Assembly (NCBI GenBank): GCA_964410965.1
Contig: CAYPIY010000010.1
Span: 78,531-142,530, forward strand
Direction: 5' to 3'
From: JBBIRG01 sp964410965
Lineage (GTDB): Bacteria > CLD3 > SB21 > JBBIRG01
Length of the DNA stretch: 64,000 bases
A program made the translations under genes and the position numbers. The notes under the pieces were generated by a model, which was not told the DNA's origin, ran no database searches, and saw nothing but the letters and a program-made list of their open reading frames with translations. Positions 26,852-36,124 of this stretch are shown here, one piece after another. Position 1 is the stretch's first letter. Every line of letters starts with the position of its first letter.

Positions 26852-29800
26852 TTAATAGTCGAATCCGAACCAGAACTGGAAGAACAGGTCCCTTGACCAG
26901 CGGCGTGATTCGATCATGGTCCCGTCGGAATAGCGTCCGCCGAAGCCCTCGGTCCGGTTGTCCCCGAACCTTGTGGCGATAAATCGTTCGCGGTTGCCGG
27001 GAAGTTTCAGTTTGCCGAATAATTTATAACCCCGCAGATCGAACATTTTGCCCCAGTCGAAACGCAGGACGAGGAATCCGAACATGTTGATCCTGAATCC
27101 CGTTCCCGCGCTTCCGAGGAATCCGTCGAATTTCTGCCGGCCGAGAATGACAGAGCCGTCGGTGAACTGCCCGCCCCAGGCGTTGCCGAAATCCGTAAAA
27201 ATGGCGCCGCGTACGGAACGAAAACCGAATCCGCCGAACGGTAATTTCAGGTTTACCTCATCAACCAGCGGAAAACGCAGTTCGTGATTCATCACGAAGA
27301 AACGGGTGCCGGGAATGTTCCACCTCGGATAACCCCTCAGGTCCCAGCTTCCGCCGAGAAGGAAATTCTGGGGGTTCTTTCCGTCGTTCCACTGGACCAT
27401 GGTCCGGAACGCGTATGCCGACCGCTGGGTGATCCTGAAATAACGCCGGTAATCGAGGATCGCGGTGTAATAATTCTGCTGGGATTTGTACAGGTCGGTC
27501 GTATAGCCGAGACGGACGGATTTGCGCTCGCCGTCCAGAGGACCCGACGGGCCCCAGATCGAATTATCCGAAGAGTAACCGACAAAGTTCGTCACGAGCA
27601 CCGCATCCACGGGCATGATCGAACCGAACCCCGCGTTGCGTTTGAACCGGCTGACGTTCACGCTGGTCTCGAGCCGGTCGAACCTGGACAGCGGGTACAT
27701 GACCTGGAAAAACCCTCCGTACCGGTTCTCATCGACGATCTCCAGTTCGCCCTGATCGCCGATCTCGATAAAGTCGCCCCTGAAACGGAATATGCCGTAG
27801 GCAAAATTCGTCCGGCGGTTCAGGTTGACTTTGGTCAGGACGAAATTCCAGTTGGTCTTGATTTCATCGAAGTTCCTGCCGGTGTTGTATACGGTCAAGT
27901 AATACTGGTCATTGCCCAGCATGTCGGTGAAGCCGAGCTGCGCCCCGCCTCCGCTGCCGAACACCGGGTCATACTGGAACGCGCCCTGGACGAAATCGAG
28001 ACCGTATTTTTTATTGTATTGTCTCATGTTCTTATCGGTGGACACCACCCGCGGCGTGTCCCACGGATTTTTGCCGAACACCGGTTCGTTCCGGGGCGCG
28101 GAAAGCGTTTCCGTCCATCCGCCCGCGGGCTGCCGGAGCATGTGAATGTTGAAGCTGACATTTTCAAACACGGTGAACACAAGGTCTTCCTGTTTGGTCC
28201 AGACCGGGTCGAATACGGCGGTCACGAACTGAGTGGCCTGCAACGGCATGAACGGCGCGAGATCGGCGGAATCCGGAGCGGTTTTCCGGATGACATCGGA
28301 AAAGGTGTGCGCTCCGGTCCTGAAAGGAACGATCCACACGTTGGTCGGCGAACCGCGGCGGCTGGACGTGAAAGAAATGTACTGACCCTTTTTGGACCAG
28401 GACGGGGAATCGTCGCGATACGGGCCGGAGGTCAGCCGGTAAATTTCACGGCGTTCCAGCTCGTATATGAAAAGATTGTAATATCCGTACAGGCCGTTTT
28501 CCGTACGGTCGGAACTGAATACGACCGTACGTCCGTCGGGACTCCACGCGGGCTCCTTGTCATCGTAAAAGTCGTTGGTGAGTTTCTGCAGCATTCCGTC
28601 ATCCTCGCCGGAGGTAACCGACAGAATGTAGATATCGGAATTACCGGAAAAGCTCAGGCCGGAAAACGCAACGGATTTTCCGTCTGGAGACCAGGAAGGC
28701 GATGCCAGCCCGCTCAGGTCCTGGTACTGGTACCGGTGCGTGATTTTTTTCTGTTCAAGATTATACACATACAGAACGTCCTTTTCGCCGCTTTTTGTGA
28801 CGAACGCCAGGTCTCCGGCGGAGCTGATATCGATCTTGCTCTTGAAGAAATGAAATGTCTCAAAATCCTTCGTCCGTTCGCCGCGGATCACGATTTCCGG
28901 TTTTCCGCCGTACAGCGGCTGGCGGTAAATATTCGTATACCCGTCGAGGTTCGCCACGTAATACAGTTCCTCGGCACCGTCCCGCTGGTAGTATACCGGC
29001 TTGGAATGGAATCCCTTTTCCGTCAGCGCAATGGTTTTCGCGGACGGCATGTCGCCTTTTTCCAGTTCGGGGAAGTACCGCTTCTTCAGCGAGTAATGCC
29101 ATTCACGGCTCAGGACGTCGTATTTTTTCGACAGCGTCAGTTCCACGACTTTCTCGAAAACGTCCGATTTCCACAGGTTTTCGATGAGCAGGAAAATCAC
29201 CTGTTCCCCGTACGCGTCCGTCAGGAAATTCAGGAAACTCTCGGCGTATTTATACATCAGGTACGATCCCTCGATTTTGTAGAACTCTTCCACGGGAAGA
29301 AGCGTGCCGCTGATGACCGCATCGCGCATCACCATTTCCGCCTGATGATCGGGCTCTCCCGACCAGAGCTCCGCGAGCCCCTCGGTGAACCACAGCGGAG
29401 CGCCGGGATGATTGAACTTGCGGTGATCGGACAGGATGCGGTTGATCCGGGCGGTCATGAACACGTGAACGAGCTCATGCCGGAGGATCCGCCTGAAATG
29501 CGACGCGGAACCGTCGCTCGGCAAAACCACGCGGCCCTTGAAAAACTCGAAAAAACCGCCGATCCCTTCCGGCAGTTCGTACGGCGTGACGTTGGTCTGC
29601 TGGAAATGGAGGTGCGAACTGTACAGGATCAGCGGGACTTTTTTCAGCAGGGAGTGATTGAACCGGTTCTGCAGCTCGCGATACTGTTCCTCGGCCATGC
29701 CCGCGCTGCGCTCGGCCAGGTCGCGCATCTCCGGGTAATAATAAACCTCGAAATGCTCCGTCTCCAGGACCTTCCAGTTGAACTGCGTGTAATGGACTTT

Positions 29801-29926
29801 ATTCGTTCCGAAATAATCATAATAGTATTGCGCCCGTAATTCAGCGCCGTTATTCAGGCAGGCCAATAATATTGCGGTCAAAGCCGACAGAATGATTTTC
29901 ACGGATCCGTATCGTTTGTATCTCAT
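26852..29926 (-). CDS. Exported HELVH / PD40 propeller / BamA-like beta-barrel protein
   Basis: About 1,024 residues from the ATG at 29926, which gives a clean signal peptide (RYGSVKIILSALTAILLA); ATG 29974 or TTG 29998 are possible longer starts, none with a good ribosome site. Domains in order: a peptidase-MA-like domain with HELVH at about 150-154 after HFRRILR; TolB-like PD40 propeller repeats (PSWSPDGKSVAFSG, PAWSPDGRTVVFSSD, PSWSKKGQYISFTSS); and a C-terminal outer-membrane barrel resembling BamA/surface antigen (NFLLGGSWDLRGYPRW), ending FFQFWFGFDY with terminal aromatics. A second catalytic Glu (FTEGLAELWSG) supports a metallopeptidase. Likely an outer-membrane protein. It is divergent from the M64 peptidase. 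Confidence 0.85.
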   Translation of the reverse strand: MRYKRYGSVKIILSALTAILLACLNNGAELRAQYYYDYFGTNKVHYTQFNWKVLETEHFEVYYYPEMRDLAERSAGMAEEQYRELQNRFNHSLLKKVPLILYSSHLHFQQTNVTPYELPEGIGGFFEFFKGRVVLPSDGSASHFRRILRHELVHVFMTARINRILSDHRKFNHPGAPLWFTEGLAELWSGEPDHQAEMVMRDAVISGTLLPVEEFYKIEGSYLMYKYAESFLNFLTDAYGEQVIFLLIENLWKSDVFEKVVELTLSKKYDVLSREWHYSLKKRYFPELEKGDMPSAKTIALTEKGFHSKPVYYQRDGAEELYYVANLDGYTNIYRQPLYGGKPEIVIRGERTKDFETFHFFKSKIDISSAGDLAFVTKSGEKDVLYVYNLEQKKITHRYQYQDLSGLASPSWSPDGKSVAFSGLSFSGNSDIYILSVTSGEDDGMLQKLTNDFYDDKEPAWSPDGRTVVFSSDRTENGLYGYYNLFIYELERREIYRLTSGPYRDDSPSWSKKGQYISFTSSRRGSPTNVWIVPFRTGAHTFSDVIRKTAPDSADLAPFMPLQATQFVTAVFDPVWTKQEDLVFTVFENVSFNIHMLRQPAGGWTETLSAPRNEPVFGKNPWDTPRVVSTDKNMRQYNKKYGLDFVQGAFQYDPVFGSGGGAQLGFTDMLGNDQYYLTVYNTGRNFDEIKTNWNFVLTKVNLNRRTNFAYGIFRFRGDFIEIGDQGELEIVDENRYGGFFQVMYPLSRFDRLETSVNVSRFKRNAGFGSIMPVDAVLVTNFVGYSSDNSIWGPSGPLDGERKSVRLGYTTDLYKSQQNYYTAILDYRRYFRITQRSAYAFRTMVQWNDGKNPQNFLLGGSWDLRGYPRWNIPGTRFFVMNHELRFPLVDEVNLKLPFGGFGFRSVRGAIFTDFGNAWGGQFTDGSVILGRQKFDGFLGSAGTGFRINMFGFLVLRFDWGKMFDLRGYKLFGKLKLPGNRERFIATRFGDNRTEGFGGRYSDGTMIESRRWSRDLFFQFWFGFDY

Positions 29927-30039
29927 AAACAAAAAGATAAGGTTTCTGAACTGCCGAATCAAATAGAATTTCATATTTCGTTTGAATCTTTCGTTCAATC
30001 AGGCGATATTCACAATGTCACTATTTAAAAGGAGATGCC

Positions 30040-31326
30040 ATGAGAATGACGATATCTGCGATATGGCTGAGTTTTCAAAGCCTGCTGCTTTTCAGCCAGA
30101 ATCCGGTTCCGTACGATACCTATTTTGAGAACGCCGTGCTGCGCGTGGATTTTTACCACGGGATCGATCCCTGCAACGAACTGATCGTACAGGACGCGCT
30201 GGTCCGCGAGCCTTTTTACGCGGGCGGCAAAACCCGGCTGATCAACGACATGAACCTCGGGAACTACCAGTGGACGGTCACCGATTCGGCGACGGGCAAA
30301 ACGATATTCGCGGAATCGTTCAGCGATTTATTCGAGGAATGGCAGAGCACCGACGAGGCGAAATCGGGCGTGAAGAAATTTTTCCACGAGTCGATCCGCA
30401 TGCCGTTCCCGAAAAACACGGTCAAACTGGTCATGACCGCGCGCACGAAAAAGGGCCGGACCCAAACGGTCTACCAGGCCCTGATCAATCCGCTTTCCGG
30501 CCGGATCATCCGGGAACAGCCGGGAAAAAAGGCTGAATACTCCGACCTGAAAATCGCGGGCGATCCTGCGAAAGCGGTCGATATTTTATTTGTTTCGGAA
30601 GGCTATACCGCAAGCCAGCGCGGTAAATTTGACAGCGACGCCCGGAAGCTGACGGAAATGTTCCTGAAATACGAGCCGTACGCCTCCATGGCCGGGCGGT
30701 TCAGTTTCCGGTCCGCGTTCGTGCCGTCGGAAGAATCCGGGACCGATGAGCCGGACAAGGGGATTTACCGGCGCACGGCGCTGAACAGCAGTTTCAACAC
30801 GTTCGATATCGCGCGGTACCTTACGACACTCGACAACAAGACCATCCGCGATATCGCCGGCAGCGCATACTATGACCAGATCGTGATCGTGGCCAATTCC
30901 TCCCGGTACGGCGGGGCGGGATTCTATAACCTGTATTCCATTTTCAGCTCGGACATGCAATATCTGGATGACGTCTTTATCCATGAATTCGGCCACCAGT
31001 TCGGAGCGCTGGGGGATGAATACGAAGGCGGTTTCACGGACGGCTATTACGACCTGGCGGTCGAGCCGTGGGAGCCGAACCTGACCATCGCCACAACGCG
31101 CGGGAAGATCAAGTGGGGCAGGCTGATCGATCAGGCAACGCCGCTGCCCACGCCGAACGACGAGACTTTCAAATCCGCTGTGGGTTTATTCGAGGGCGCG
31201 GGATACGTAAGCAAGGGCATGTACCGTTCCCAGTTGTTCTGCATCATGCGCGGATTCCAGACCAAGAATTACTGCGCGGCCTGTAAGGATCATATTACGA
31301 AAGTGATCAGGTTTTATACGGAGTGA
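30040..31326 (+). CDS. Secreted M64 family metallopeptidase (IgA peptidase M64-like)
   Basis: A 428-residue exported zinc peptidase. The signal peptide is MRMTISAIWLSFQSLLLFSQ. An N-terminal M64-specific beta domain covers ~30-170, and the catalytic domain starts at DILFVSEGYTASQRGKFDSD. The zinc motif is HEFGHQFGALGDEY with H315 and H319 and the trailing family-typical Asp-Glu-Tyr. The C-terminal YRSQLFCIMRGFQTKNYCAACKD contains conserved cysteines. M64 is named after a Clostridium IgA peptidase, but the substrate of most members is unknown. An AAAAGGAG ribosome site lies before the ATG. It shares the upstream region with the divergent barrel protein, so both may respond to the same signals. 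Confidence 0.9.
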   Translation: MRMTISAIWLSFQSLLLFSQNPVPYDTYFENAVLRVDFYHGIDPCNELIVQDALVREPFYAGGKTRLINDMNLGNYQWTVTDSATGKTIFAESFSDLFEEWQSTDEAKSGVKKFFHESIRMPFPKNTVKLVMTARTKKGRTQTVYQALINPLSGRIIREQPGKKAEYSDLKIAGDPAKAVDILFVSEGYTASQRGKFDSDARKLTEMFLKYEPYASMAGRFSFRSAFVPSEESGTDEPDKGIYRRTALNSSFNTFDIARYLTTLDNKTIRDIAGSAYYDQIVIVANSSRYGGAGFYNLYSIFSSDMQYLDDVFIHEFGHQFGALGDEYEGGFTDGYYDLAVEPWEPNLTIATTRGKIKWGRLIDQATPLPTPNDETFKSAVGLFEGAGYVSKGMYRSQLFCIMRGFQTKNYCAACKDHITKVIRFYTE

Positions 31327-31349
31327 TCCTCCGTCCGCATTCGTCCGGC

Positions 31350-31378
31350 AAAGCGGTGTTTTCAGGCGCTTTTATTTC
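31350..31378 (+). terminator. Weak possible terminator after the M64 gene
   Basis: AAAGCG and CGCTTT form a 6-bp stem around an 11-base loop, followed by TATTT on the plus strand. It sits between convergent genes. The stem is short, so this is tentative. Confidence 0.3.
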
Positions 31379-32985
31379 AGCAGGGTCAGCTTGAGGGTTT
31401 TGCTGAATCCGCCGGTTTCCAGGCGGTACAGGTATACCCCGGAACTGACGTTTTGTCCGCGCTGATCTTTTCCGTCCCATGTCACCGAGTGAACGCCCGG
31501 CGGCATTTGCCCGCTTACCAGCGTACGGACTTCCTGTCCCAGCACATTGTAGATTTTCAGGCTGACTTTCGCGGACCGGTTCAGATCAAAACGGATCGTC
31601 GTGGCCGGGTTGAACGGATTCGGATAATTGGGGTACAGCGTGAAAGATGCCGGTGCGGCGTGTACCGGTTCCTGAATGGCCACCACGACGCTGTTCATGT
31701 CGGCGTAAAACCGGCTCTGAATCAAAGCCGCGTAATTTTTCAGCGTATCGACCGCGTTCCGGTTATTTGTACCGATGGCCGCGATAAGCGCGTACCAGAT
31801 GTCCAGCGTATCTCCGGATGCCATATCGAACGGCCCCGATCCCAGAATGCAACGTTTATCGTCCAAACCGAAATTGACCATCACATCCCATGGCCCAAAG
31901 GGTTTCGGGTTTCCGTTCCAGTCCAGACCCTTCATGTAAAGGTATCTGGTGCTGTCATACTTGTTCCGCGGCGATCCGGGATCATTATAGTTTTTAAGAA
32001 TGGCCATCGCCGAAGTCCCGGTGATGTTTTTCCTGTCCGGCAACCGGAGGACATAAAAGCCCTGTTCGCGGATATCCAGCCGTTCGGCGGTATCCGAAGC
32101 GGCGGAAGGAACCGTCGCCGACTGCAGTAACTGCAGGCCCGCCGCGTACGGGTATTGATCCGTACTGTCGCTGAAACCGTACACCATGCTCAGCACGGAG
32201 TCGGAACCGATGGAATCATTCCAGTACATGTTGCCAACATCCGGGTCGCCATACAGGCCAAAGTAACACGATTCGTAATGTTGGTCCGACTTGTTGATGA
32301 TTTTCATCCTGACCAGGACGGCATTGTTGAAGGGGAACTCCAGGAACTGGAATGTCTGCCTCTGGCATTCGATACCGAGTTTCGGACTACAATACGTCGG
32401 CTCATAGGAATTGTTCGGGGACAGGTCGTTGAATACCGCCCAGGTGTCTTTCGCGGATAGTTTCAGCGGATATCCCAATTCGTCGTGAGGCGCCTCAGCC
32501 GGCCAGACCGCGGCGTTCTCCGGCAGCACATAAATCCTGACATTGGATGAATCCGGGTTTTCGGTTTGAAGCGAATCCACGGAACCGTGATTCAGTATGC
32601 GCCCCGCCTGAAATTCCGTAAAATACTCAACCTGGGAAACGGAAACCGTATCCGTCGCTCCGCCCGAACCCGGTTTCAGAACGCCTAAGTAAAATCCTGA
32701 TGCCCAAATGACCCATCCGGGATGATTTTTCCATCGCATTCCGCCTCGTAAAAGGTCGTCACCATGATGAGCGATATCCCCGTTATTGGCGATCCAGTAT
32801 TCGATGTCATTAGCTCCGAGCAGTACCCTCCATAAGGAATCCGGGAGTGAAGACCGTTTCCCGGCATTTGCCTTGTCATGTGTTTTAACCTGTGATTCAA
32901 GGCCGGATAACGCGAAAGAATAAATGATGAAAACCACGGCTGACATGATGATCAGCCGGATAAAAGGACGATTGAAGGTTTTCAT
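31372..32985 (-). CDS. T9SS type A sorting domain protein, copy 1 of gene A
   Basis: A 537-residue secreted protein. The signal segment is RLIIMSAVVFIIYSFALSGL. The middle has a repeated-family module shared with the proteins at 58380 and 61032 (AGRILNHGSVDSLQ, EAPHDELGYPLKLSAKDTW, GIECQRQTFQFLEFPFNNAV, FDMASGDTLDIWYAL). The last ~90 residues are the T9SS type A sorting domain with FlgD-like fold (YPNYPNPFNPATTIRFDL, NVLGQEVRTLVSG, SSGVYLYRLETGGFSKT), ending LLK. It is expected to cross the outer membrane by T9SS and be attached to the surface or released. AGGAGGGTC precedes the ATG. The protein is identical to that of 34471-36084. Confidence 0.9.
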   Translation of the reverse strand: MKTFNRPFIRLIIMSAVVFIIYSFALSGLESQVKTHDKANAGKRSSLPDSLWRVLLGANDIEYWIANNGDIAHHGDDLLRGGMRWKNHPGWVIWASGFYLGVLKPGSGGATDTVSVSQVEYFTEFQAGRILNHGSVDSLQTENPDSSNVRIYVLPENAAVWPAEAPHDELGYPLKLSAKDTWAVFNDLSPNNSYEPTYCSPKLGIECQRQTFQFLEFPFNNAVLVRMKIINKSDQHYESCYFGLYGDPDVGNMYWNDSIGSDSVLSMVYGFSDSTDQYPYAAGLQLLQSATVPSAASDTAERLDIREQGFYVLRLPDRKNITGTSAMAILKNYNDPGSPRNKYDSTRYLYMKGLDWNGNPKPFGPWDVMVNFGLDDKRCILGSGPFDMASGDTLDIWYALIAAIGTNNRNAVDTLKNYAALIQSRFYADMNSVVVAIQEPVHAAPASFTLYPNYPNPFNPATTIRFDLNRSAKVSLKIYNVLGQEVRTLVSGQMPPGVHSVTWDGKDQRGQNVSSGVYLYRLETGGFSKTLKLTLLK

Positions 32986-33025
32986 TTGACCCTCCTTTTT
33001 TTCTAAAAAATGATTACATCGTATT

Positions 33026-34336
33026 TTATCGAAGTAATATCATCTTTCTGGTTTTGATGGTTTCTCCGGTCTTCAGCCTGTAAATATAAATACCGCTGGA
33101 GACATGTTTTCCGCGCTTATCACAGCCATCCCAGATCACGTTATGTTCTCCCGGTTGCAAGACTTCATTGATTAACGTTCTGATCTCTCTGCCCAGCATG
33201 TCAAACACCGATAAACGTATTCGGCCGGGCCGAATGGTATTAAATTTAATTGACGTATTTGGGTTGAAAGGATTTGGATAATTTTGTATGACTTCACAAT
33301 CCGAGTTTTTATTGTCAGTTCCTGACGTTTTTTTGGTTACACAATCATAAAGAATATCCAGCGTGTCGGTAGTAGTGGAAACTTTGGATGAACCGTTGGA
33401 ATTATTACGGGTTACAACATAATAATACGCAACCCATCTGCCTCCGCCTGCGCAACTGATTTCTTCATCCAGGTAATATGTATTCGTTGTATTGGCAATG
33501 TTTGTATATGCGCCGTACTTGTTATTTAGCTTTCTGTAGATTTTGTATTCAACATTAAAAGGTTCGCCATTTGAATTCCAGCTTAAATAAGGACTCCCGG
33601 AGGAAGAAGTAAGGTTGAAATCCGCCGGCGGTTCAGGTATAAAGGATTTGGTCCTTGGATATTGGTAAGATGACGACTTGTTTCTGTTTGATTCCCAAAT
33701 TCCCCATGAAAAATCGGATAGAGAATCCTTGACCTTCCACCAGGTTCCTCCGTAATCATATTGTAAGGGAATCCAATAATAAAATTTGTTTGTATCGTTA
33801 TAATCGTATTTAATTGAAATATCTACGGAATTGTAATATAGGGGATCACTAGTGCGCGTATACATAGAATCAGTATAATTAATCATAATGGAATCTATTG
33901 TAAGATATAATTGAATTTCCGGAAAATATCTTTGTATGGCGAACTTATACATTCCATAACTAAATGTATCACTTCCAGGTTCATAGTCTGTATACAAAAA
34001 ATTGAACTTAAAGGTATCTACTCCCGGATAGAGATAATGAGAGTATTGTTTAAAACGATTTGTGGGAATAAAACTATCAGGATCAGCGGTTTCAAGCCAT
34101 ATTGTGCTGATGTTTTTCATTAATAATTGTGGATAATAATAAACAGTATCATCAATAACAACAGAATCATAAACAGCTGTTATAAGTGTGTCGATATTTG
34201 TAGTATAGAAGATAATTTCTTCATTTAGCGCTTCTGATTGAGGAAAAAGATTTTTTCCTATGAAAATTGAAAACACAATAATGATAACCAACGCAAAGTT
34301 TTCAACTTTTAAACAAAAGGAAATTAAGGTTTTCAT
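33026..34336 (-). CDS. T9SS type A sorting domain protein with Fn3-like domain, copy 1 of gene B
   Basis: A 436-residue secreted protein. The start at 34336 (MKTLISFCLKVENFALVIII) has AAAGGACAG upstream and gives a signal peptide; the frame is open to 34351. Residues ~25-170 form a Tyr/Asp/Ser-rich beta region unlike anything I recognise. A fibronectin-III-like domain follows (PPADFNLTSSSGSPYLSWNS ... VEYKIYRKL), then the T9SS sorting domain (NYPNPFNPNTSIKFNTI, DMLGREIRTLINEV, SSGIYIYRLKTGETIKT). Residues ~176-436 equal those of the copy at 36125; residues 1-175 differ at many positions. It is transcribed towards gene A 40 bases downstream. Confidence 0.88.
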   Translation of the reverse strand: MKTLISFCLKVENFALVIIIVFSIFIGKNLFPQSEALNEEIIFYTTNIDTLITAVYDSVVIDDTVYYYPQLLMKNISTIWLETADPDSFIPTNRFKQYSHYLYPGVDTFKFNFLYTDYEPGSDTFSYGMYKFAIQRYFPEIQLYLTIDSIMINYTDSMYTRTSDPLYYNSVDISIKYDYNDTNKFYYWIPLQYDYGGTWWKVKDSLSDFSWGIWESNRNKSSSYQYPRTKSFIPEPPADFNLTSSSGSPYLSWNSNGEPFNVEYKIYRKLNNKYGAYTNIANTTNTYYLDEEISCAGGGRWVAYYYVVTRNNSNGSSKVSTTTDTLDILYDCVTKKTSGTDNKNSDCEVIQNYPNPFNPNTSIKFNTIRPGRIRLSVFDMLGREIRTLINEVLQPGEHNVIWDGCDKRGKHVSSGIYIYRLKTGETIKTRKMILLR

Positions 34337-34470
34337 ATACTGTCCTTTCACTAAATACTAAGAAAGGAGAATCGCATCGTATGTATCGATCTGATAAAAC
34401 CGTCTGAATGGTCCCCGAATCATTCTCATAAAAAGAGTTCCCGTTCGCAGTCCCTGTTATAATGTACCTT

Positions 34471-36084
34471 TTATTTCAGCAGGGTCAGCTTGAGGGTTTT
34501 GCTGAATCCGCCGGTTTCCAGGCGGTACAGGTATACCCCGGAACTGACGTTTTGTCCGCGCTGATCTTTTCCGTCCCATGTCACCGAGTGAACGCCCGGC
34601 GGCATTTGCCCGCTTACCAGCGTACGGACTTCCTGTCCCAGCACATTGTAGATTTTCAGGCTGACTTTCGCGGACCGGTTCAGATCAAAACGGATCGTCG
34701 TGGCCGGGTTGAACGGATTCGGATAATTGGGGTACAGCGTGAAAGATGCCGGTGCGGCGTGTACCGGTTCCTGAATGGCCACCACGACGCTGTTCATGTC
34801 GGCGTAAAACCGGCTCTGAATCAAAGCCGCGTAATTTTTCAGCGTATCGACCGCGTTCCGGTTATTTGTACCGATGGCCGCGATAAGCGCGTACCAGATG
34901 TCCAGCGTATCTCCGGATGCCATATCGAACGGCCCCGATCCCAGAATGCAACGTTTATCGTCCAAACCGAAATTGACCATCACATCCCATGGCCCAAAGG
35001 GTTTCGGGTTTCCGTTCCAGTCCAGACCCTTCATGTAAAGGTATCTGGTGCTGTCATACTTGTTCCGCGGCGATCCGGGATCATTATAGTTTTTAAGAAT
35101 GGCCATCGCCGAAGTCCCGGTGATGTTTTTCCTGTCCGGCAACCGGAGGACATAAAAGCCCTGTTCGCGGATATCCAGCCGTTCGGCGGTATCCGAAGCG
35201 GCGGAAGGAACCGTCGCCGACTGCAGTAACTGCAGGCCCGCCGCGTACGGGTATTGATCCGTACTGTCGCTGAAACCGTACACCATGCTCAGCACGGAGT
35301 CGGAACCGATGGAATCATTCCAGTACATGTTGCCAACATCCGGGTCGCCATACAGGCCAAAGTAACACGATTCGTAATGTTGGTCCGACTTGTTGATGAT
35401 TTTCATCCTGACCAGGACGGCATTGTTGAAGGGGAACTCCAGGAACTGGAATGTCTGCCTCTGGCATTCGATACCGAGTTTCGGACTACAATACGTCGGC
35501 TCATAGGAATTGTTCGGGGACAGGTCGTTGAATACCGCCCAGGTGTCTTTCGCGGATAGTTTCAGCGGATATCCCAATTCGTCGTGAGGCGCCTCAGCCG
35601 GCCAGACCGCGGCGTTCTCCGGCAGCACATAAATCCTGACATTGGATGAATCCGGGTTTTCGGTTTGAAGCGAATCCACGGAACCGTGATTCAGTATGCG
35701 CCCCGCCTGAAATTCCGTAAAATACTCAACCTGGGAAACGGAAACCGTATCCGTCGCTCCGCCCGAACCCGGTTTCAGAACGCCTAAGTAAAATCCTGAT
35801 GCCCAAATGACCCATCCGGGATGATTTTTCCATCGCATTCCGCCTCGTAAAAGGTCGTCACCATGATGAGCGATATCCCCGTTATTGGCGATCCAGTATT
35901 CGATGTCATTAGCTCCGAGCAGTACCCTCCATAAGGAATCCGGGAGTGAAGACCGTTTCCCGGCATTTGCCTTGTCATGTGTTTTAACCTGTGATTCAAG
36001 GCCGGATAACGCGAAAGAATAAATGATGAAAACCACGGCTGACATGATGATCAGCCGGATAAAAGGACGATTGAAGGTTTTCAT
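34471..36084 (-). CDS. T9SS type A sorting domain protein, copy 2 of gene A
   Basis: The translated 537-residue protein is the same as that of 31372-32985 at every position, and the DNA shows no difference by eye. It has the signal segment, the shared surface module and the C-terminal T9SS domain. It lies 40 bases after B' and 134 bases before B, so one transcript could read B'-A'-B-A. Because the DNA is identical, short-read assembly could have collapsed or misplaced copies, but the different flanks on either side support a true duplication. Confidence 0.9.
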   Translation of the reverse strand: MKTFNRPFIRLIIMSAVVFIIYSFALSGLESQVKTHDKANAGKRSSLPDSLWRVLLGANDIEYWIANNGDIAHHGDDLLRGGMRWKNHPGWVIWASGFYLGVLKPGSGGATDTVSVSQVEYFTEFQAGRILNHGSVDSLQTENPDSSNVRIYVLPENAAVWPAEAPHDELGYPLKLSAKDTWAVFNDLSPNNSYEPTYCSPKLGIECQRQTFQFLEFPFNNAVLVRMKIINKSDQHYESCYFGLYGDPDVGNMYWNDSIGSDSVLSMVYGFSDSTDQYPYAAGLQLLQSATVPSAASDTAERLDIREQGFYVLRLPDRKNITGTSAMAILKNYNDPGSPRNKYDSTRYLYMKGLDWNGNPKPFGPWDVMVNFGLDDKRCILGSGPFDMASGDTLDIWYALIAAIGTNNRNAVDTLKNYAALIQSRFYADMNSVVVAIQEPVHAAPASFTLYPNYPNPFNPATTIRFDLNRSAKVSLKIYNVLGQEVRTLVSGQMPPGVHSVTWDGKDQRGQNVSSGVYLYRLETGGFSKTLKLTLLK

Positions 36085-36124
36085 TTGACCCTCCTTTTTT
36101 TCTAAAAAATGATTACATCGTATT

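Larger units (their letters stand above)
31369..34467 (-). repeat. Tandem repeat unit 1 (3,099 bp) carrying genes A and B
   Basis: This unit and the next (34468-37566) are directly adjacent copies in the same orientation. From 31369 to 33811 the two look identical base for base (about 2.44 kb); single differences begin at 33812 and clear divergence at 33831. Beyond that the N-terminal part of gene B and its upstream region are related but differ by many substitutions, up to 34467. The same-length coding parts keep the period at exactly 3,099. Confidence 0.93.

Noticed and set aside
27284..29839. Very long plus-strand frame (851 codons) opposite the barrel protein gene
   Set aside because: It is the antisense of a gene with clear PD40, HELVH and barrel motifs. 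Its translation is rich in Arg, Val and His with no known motif, as expected from a GC-rich shadow frame.
31453..35229. Plus-strand frames inside the tandem repeat (31453-32130 and 34462-35229)
   Set aside because: They are identical to each other only because the repeat is identical. They are antisense to gene A and have no ribosome site.
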